Shown: piece by piece, positions 58,068 through 64,000 of the stretch | Numbering within the stretch: the stretch's first letter is position 1 | Layout of the letters: every line of letters starts with the position of its first letter | Origin: Gadus chalcogrammus | Lineage: Eukaryota > Chordata > Actinopteri > Gadiformes > Gadidae | Assembly (NCBI RefSeq): GCF_026213295.1 | Contig: NC_079425.1 | Coordinates: 6,960,240 to 7,024,239, forward strand | Direction: 5' to 3' | DNA: 64,000 bases | Position numbers and translations under genes: made by a program | Notes under the pieces: model-generated | What the model was told of the DNA's origin: nothing | The model's input: the letters and a program-made list of their open reading frames with translations, nothing else | Databases searched by the model: none

Positions 58068-59618
58068 AAGAGCAACAGAGGGATTAACAGAGAGAGTGAC
58101 AGAGAGAGAGATAGGGGAGAGCGCCAGAGAGGGGGGAGAGGGTGGGCGAGAGAGAGAGAGGGAGTCGGTAGGAGGCTCAGGGGGATGAATAAAGAATGTG
58201 ACCTGCTCAGTGACATCACAGCTACTTGCCGATGAGTGGTCTGGTTCACACAGGTTGGGAATTTCGGTTACACACAAAAGTTACGGCAAGGGTCTCGAAA
58301 AATATCGTCATGAACGAGACCATAAAGTGTTCCAATCTGTCCAACGCAGTCACAAAATGCTGTCAGAGCACAAAGCTAAAGTATCTGTTTTCTATATGTC
58401 TGAACTAGCTAGTTGGGCTAGCTAATTAATAAGCTCATTAATATCACAGAAGAAGTGGCTTGTGCGCTACCGTTTTCTCTTGTTGTGTTTTTTTTGTTTT
58501 TTGCCCTTCAAACCATCGTCTTCGTAACCAACCAGGGTGAAAAGAAAGAATGTGCGAGGATAGCGTGACAAAAGCCGTTCTTTGTTGTCCGCCTCTAGAT
58601 TGGGAGAGACAGGGAGCTGGAGTAGGGGTGAGGGGTCACCGGCTAGTCCGGCGTCTAGTTAAGCCGGGAGTTTAAAGACACACAGGGCATCAACATGCAA
58701 CCGCACTCCCACACAGAACCCACCATTCGCCCACATCCGTGATTTGATAAAGCCCACACGCACATACATACAGACAGACATACACCCCCACACAAAAACA
58801 ATTATGCTGATCACTATACAGAAGTGAAAGTGCAATTGCTGCAGATTTAGATAAAAAATTGTTATCTCGATCAGCAAGAAGAAACTGTGTGCCGTGGGAA
58901 TTTAGTGTGGGAAACCTACCTAATAAACCAAGTGATCTCTGAAGGCTTCCTTCAAGTTTAAATCGCTTACTGTTTCATACCACAGAATAAATTGAAATCA
59001 AGCCCTGTTTAAAACAATACAACATCATCAAAGCTGAAACGCACACCTGCTCCTCTCAACCACCAGTCCAGAAACAAGAAAGTGTCTCTCTCTGAGCGGG
59101 GATCGCCCCTTTTTAACCACCAGTCGAACACACAGCCCACTGTATCCCGTCTCCTCCGCTTCACAAGGTCATCGCTGTGTTGAGTGTGAATGGATGAATT
59201 ACGTGCCACTGGTAACACACATGGGGTTAAACCGTCAGTCTCTGTCACAGTGTGTAGTCGAACGACCAGCCACAGCAGCAGCTGTGGTGACGGTGATACA
59301 CTGCTCTGTCACTAGCATGGAGATCATGTGAACTCACAACAAACATAGGGTCGTAAACCTTCCGTCTTTTCGCGTTTACTAGTTGGGATAGTTTTACTTT
59401 TCAGTAGCAGACTCCCCCAAACCCCAGTCGGCACTTCGACAATAAGCCACAAGTTCGCCAGAGTACCGTATGCAGTTTGCCGGGGCAGGACTGTATGTGA
59501 CCGTTTTAAGTTGAGTCTGATGCTTTCTTACACAGACGATATGGAATGTTATGTTTGATACACATATCTGTAGCCCTTAGGTACACAACGATTCGGGAAG
59601 AAAGGCAGTAATGTTGGG

Positions 59619-59968
<350 letters not shown>

Positions 59969-61164
59969 TAAATCAACCAGGCGTGGGTCTTAAAGGTGTG
60001 GGTCACATGGTTTTGCTGGCCATCAGGGGCTTTCTTTTTCTCATTATGAACAATGAAGTCGAAGCACAAAGGACCTTTGACGTAGTAAAAACAGGAATAA
60101 AATAAAAAAAATCAAGGAAATATTGCTGATCCCATAAGAAAAATAGGTGCTTGATTTTTTTTCAATAATAAATAAGCGGATATAATAAACATGTGTATGT
60201 AGGCCTACTAGCAATATTGTTGGAATACGGACGCTCCGCCGTTATATAGGAACGTAAGCAAGAGTTTTGCAAAGAGCGATCTTAAAATAGGCTTACGTTG
60301 GCTCATCTGAACTCGTCGTTTGGCAGGTTCACCCCAAAAAACGTACATTACGTGTAGTTCAACCTTCTCATCCGACATAGGCCTACCTTATGTTAGAAGT
60401 AATCAGTCAGTGGTCGTTTGTCTTTTCCAAAAGGTGTGTTTGGTGATGTCGAGATCCAGCGGTAAGCTTGATCCGAGCTGCGTAAAGTTTCACCAACAAT
60501 CGTGAATTTAACCCTTGAAGATGTGGCAGGATAGTAGGGTGGCCCACTCCAGCCCTCCGAGCGCGATCCCTCAGCGGGCTTTGCTGAGCTGAGCCGTGCG
60601 GGACAAGAAAAATACCCACACCAAATGCAAGACTTTCCGCGCACCAAAAGACGAAGACACTAAAAGCAGTCAAAGAAACATAACGCCCCGGCTCCCGTGT
60701 GTAATAAAATCATGGAACAACAGCCGTGGTGGGGATCAGTGCCAAGCGACGAGTATTCCACCAGAAGACAAAAAAAAAGCGAAGCCGGTCCTTTGGGAAA
60801 AGCTGTCAACGGGAGTAAGGTGCGAATGATAAAGACGGACTGGTGACAGCAGGGTGATCTGTCGAATAGAAAGTGGGGGAGGGACCACACGACATGCAAA
60901 CGGTGGTTTCGTTCGCCTTTTATTGACTATGAATCATAATAACATCTTCAAATGAGATATTTTGTTTGTGGTTTGGCCAGGAACTTTATATTCTTATAGG
61001 ACTGAAATTGAGATCCAGTTGAGGGCTACATGTTTGCAGGATTATTTTTAGACCAACATGATGACACTATACCTACCATGTTTATTAACGGATCCATTTC
61101 AACGGATTTTACATTGGAGAGCTGCTGCAATGTTTGCTTATCTAAACGAGTCTAGTCAGACACA

Positions 61165-61302
<138 letters not shown>

Positions 61303-62557
61303 AGTGAGTGAGAGATGGGGGAGAGAGTGAAGCATGGCACCTGGCGGCTCTCTTTTGTGTCTACTGTCTGGAAAAGGATTTGTCTGTTGAATTGTGTCGC
61401 AATAAAAACCCAACTGTATGGTGGCTGCAGGTGTTTTAAAATCCCACCAACCCCCAGTACACACACAGACACACCCACGCACGGACTCACACACACATAT
61501 AAAAGACATGTGTACACACGCCTCCATAAACTTCCCTATAACATGAAAGCCAGAAGATTTACACCCAGCAGAGAGAAAGACACACACACACACACACACA
61601 CACCTAGAACGAGAAAGAATGAAACAATAAAAATGAGAAATTCCTCAGATAAGCTTTGAGACTTTTTGCCTGTGCAATCTCTCTCCAGACAAGGAAACAA
61701 AGCAGTGAATGCTATGTCTGATGTTGGCTGTCGAAAGTTGAACGTGTCCATATAAAGTATTTGTATTATTTAGATGTTTCGAATGAGTGGAACTCTGGAG
61801 GTTGGATGAAAGCCTGGCTGGCCCCAGTCATATAAACCACTTATAACTAATACAAGGTTTTTTCATGGTTTATGTTATCTGATATCCTGAAATGATCTTA
61901 ACACTTTGAGTCTGCTAAGAGGAACTCCCCACATAGAATTGAGTTGTTATCTGATGAGATCTGTCTATGTGCCCACGTCACGTGTATCCGTCCATCCGTC
62001 CATCCTTGGTGAGGGGGTTGTTCTCTGGGTTTCTTCTCTGGGTTTTCGGGTTGTTATTCCTTTCCCGTGAGAGGGCTGAGGGTGACAGGGATGTTGTATA
62101 ATGTGGGCCTGTGAACCGTTACAGGCTGTAACTTGGATTACAGACTATACAATTAAAATGGACTTTGAATATGTTTCCTATAGCTGAGGCAAACTAGCTT
62201 TTGTGTTAACTGAAAGGCCAAGAGTGTGGGCTCTGCCTCTTCTTAAACACCCAACCGTAAATCGTCTTTTGTGGCCTGCAGCTTCCATTCCAGTTAGATT
62301 TCACAGGTTAACGGCAGCCCAGTAAAACCTCAGAGGCTGCAAAAGAGATCTTTTAAAAGGATCCTTCTCTGCACCTGCCTGAATCGGTCTGAATCTATAC
62401 ATTATCTAAAAACACCAGCCCGAGAAATACATCCTCCTCCCAGAGACCATTTGAATAACTTCTTGTAAGGTTACAGACATCGGTAGTAATATTATAAGTG
62501 CTTGAGGCCCTTTTATATATATAAGAGACCCAAGGTGTCTAGCTTTGGGCTCAGTCA

Positions 62558-62987
62558 GACCAAATCAGGCATGGCGGTGAAACGCCGGTTCAGCCATTCA
62601 TTTCAATGGGGGCTAGTGTGTTGAAGCTGCGGCGGTTGGGGCATCATGGGGTCGGGGAAAAAGGCGATGCAGTGGCCAGCTACGCAAAGATCAGAAAGTT
62701 CGGAAAACAGAATCCAAACTGAAACTGCAACCCTACTTCCTGCTGCGGAGGCCGTTCACGTAAGCGCCGGAGATCAGACCAGAAGACGCCCCAGGGAAGA
62801 AGAACCTTGTTTACCATGTAACGTTAGCGTTGTAGCAAACCGCGGTTTGCCGAGCAACTGTGAAGATTGGACGAGGGACTGATCGCCGCCATGTTGGCGG
62901 TGGTTAACTGTCACAACATGACGGGCCGTGAAATGACGTCCCCACACCGCCCTTTGCGGTAATCGCCGCAATGCCTGTTAGGTCTTA
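62558..62987. mobile_element. MITE with about 30-bp inverted ends
   Basis: The left end AGACCAAATCAGGCATGGCG and the reverse complement of the right end (AGACCTAACAGGCATTGCGG) match with few changes, about 430 bp apart. The interior is GC-rich for the region and has no ORF of interest. Confidence 0.6.
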
Positions 62988-63329
62988 ATGAGCCCTTACT
63001 CCCAAGTCATTTAAGGGCCTCTGTAAATAGTCTGTTTTTTGTAGCTTTTTTGTATCTTCTGATAACCCCTCAACAAACATTTACATCAGCCACAATATTG
63101 GTTGTTGTTTATGTCCTAGAGGCCTATTTCATACAAAACAGACCCCATGTCTCTGGCTCACTCCCAAGTGTCCTTGACCCCTAGTGCACCGGCTAATTGA
63201 ATAACTTCCTGTAGAGCTATGACCACGATGTTAAACGGGGGTTCAACATCTTCTAATCTACGTATTTTGAAAGTCCCAGTTACCCTTCAAATTAGTAAAT
63301 ATTATAATAATTTGTCTAGATTATCTTGC

Positions 63330-63462
<133 letters not shown>

Positions 63463-63464
63463 GG

Positions 63465-63660
63465 GACATGCTGCGATTCCCTCACTTCAGGCCGAAACCA
63501 ACCCTTGGCACCACTGACATCCGTAACTATAGAACGGTTTCTCTTCTTTTATTCCTTTCTAAAACTCTGGAACGTGCCATCTCTTACCAACTATCCTCCT
63601 ATCCCTAGCAAAACAACCTGCTTGACCCCCATCAGATTGGCTTCAAGGCTTCAAGACAAG
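63465..63660 (+). mobile_element. LINE reverse transcriptase fragment, L2/Rex1-like
   Basis: The translation in one frame gives NYRTVSLLLFLSKTLERAIS and, after a stop, NNLLDPHQIGFKA, the finger region of L2/CR1-group reverse transcriptases. Truncated at both sides. Confidence 0.75.
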
Positions 63661-64000
63661 GCTAAGTGTCCTAAATGGTAATTTGAACACCATGTACAGT
63701 ACATTCACTGAACTGAAAATGTCTGAAAATATTTTTTATTTCTCGCTTTCAATTTTTGTCAAATAAATTTGAATGCCAAACTATCTTACAATGCATTTTC
63801 CACTGACAATATGTCATCCATGTTGTTTATGCCGACCGACACTTGAAATACGTGATGTATTGCTAGTTTCTTCAACCGGTCCAAAGGGGCACTGGACGAG
63901 TGGAACACCCATCTGGGTTCTGTTGGTTCGGGTTAACAAACAACTTACTCTGTCATTTAGGTTGGCGAACAGGCTGTGTGTACGCTTGCGGTGAAAAGAT

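Noticed and set aside
60393..60899. CpG-richer stretch with overlapping frames on both strands
   Set aside because: No frame shows family motifs. It might be a promoter or noncoding exon, but I cannot support a boundary.

Overview
The window is eukaryotic and almost certainly from a teleost fish. Its genes are split into many short exons with GT/AG introns, it has very long CA/TG microsatellites, and it carries L2/Maui-like and L1-like LINE pieces, tRNA-derived SINE-like pieces and small inverted-repeat DNA transposons. The number of dinucleotide tracts above 100 bp recalls gadiform fish, but the species cannot be fixed from this window.

Layout, left to right. (1) About 186-3604, plus strand: 3' part of an adhesion GPCR of the ADGRG group (end of the GAIN domain, GPS, 7TM); its 5' end lies outside. 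(2) 3605-8461: spacer with a tandem repeat carrying four AATAAA signals, an unrecognised set of minus-strand exon-like segments (4390-6222) and a fold-back element. (3) 8462-15667, plus: a complete second ADGRG receptor in 12 exons (515 aa, ADGRG3/ADGRG5 size). One of its introns holds a broken LINE, and a (GT)56 tract ends 6 bp before its GPS exon. (4) 15961-23283, plus: slc7a6os (Iwr1 family), 5 exons, with a CRE and inverted CCAAT box just upstream. (5) 25131-32926, minus: slc7a6 (y+LAT2), 9 coding exons, tail-to-tail with slc7a6os as the family name 'opposite strand' implies. (6) 33 kb-38 kb: spacer with a 48-bp minisatellite and a pair of CREs. (7) 38038-52944, minus: complete adgrg1 (GPR56), 14 coding exons, 697 aa. 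(8) 52945-64000: no convincing gene; LINE remnants, a MITE, long microsatellites and one unassigned minus-strand open segment.

The three adhesion GPCRs share exon phases: the TM2-3 exon enters in phase 2 and leaves in phase 1, and the TM5-7 exon is 275 bp in two of them. They are therefore old tandem relatives, matching the human ADGRG5-ADGRG1-ADGRG3 cluster. Here that cluster is interleaved with the slc7a6os/slc7a6 pair. The coding models were built by hand; every exon joins in phase and the totals agree with family lengths.

The most unusual signal is not a new gene. UG repeats sit against splice sites in all three receptors: within 3-12 nt of four 3' splice sites and 8 nt after one 5' splice site. 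One adgrg1 exon is also enclosed by complementary (UG)n and (CA)n blocks that could loop it out.
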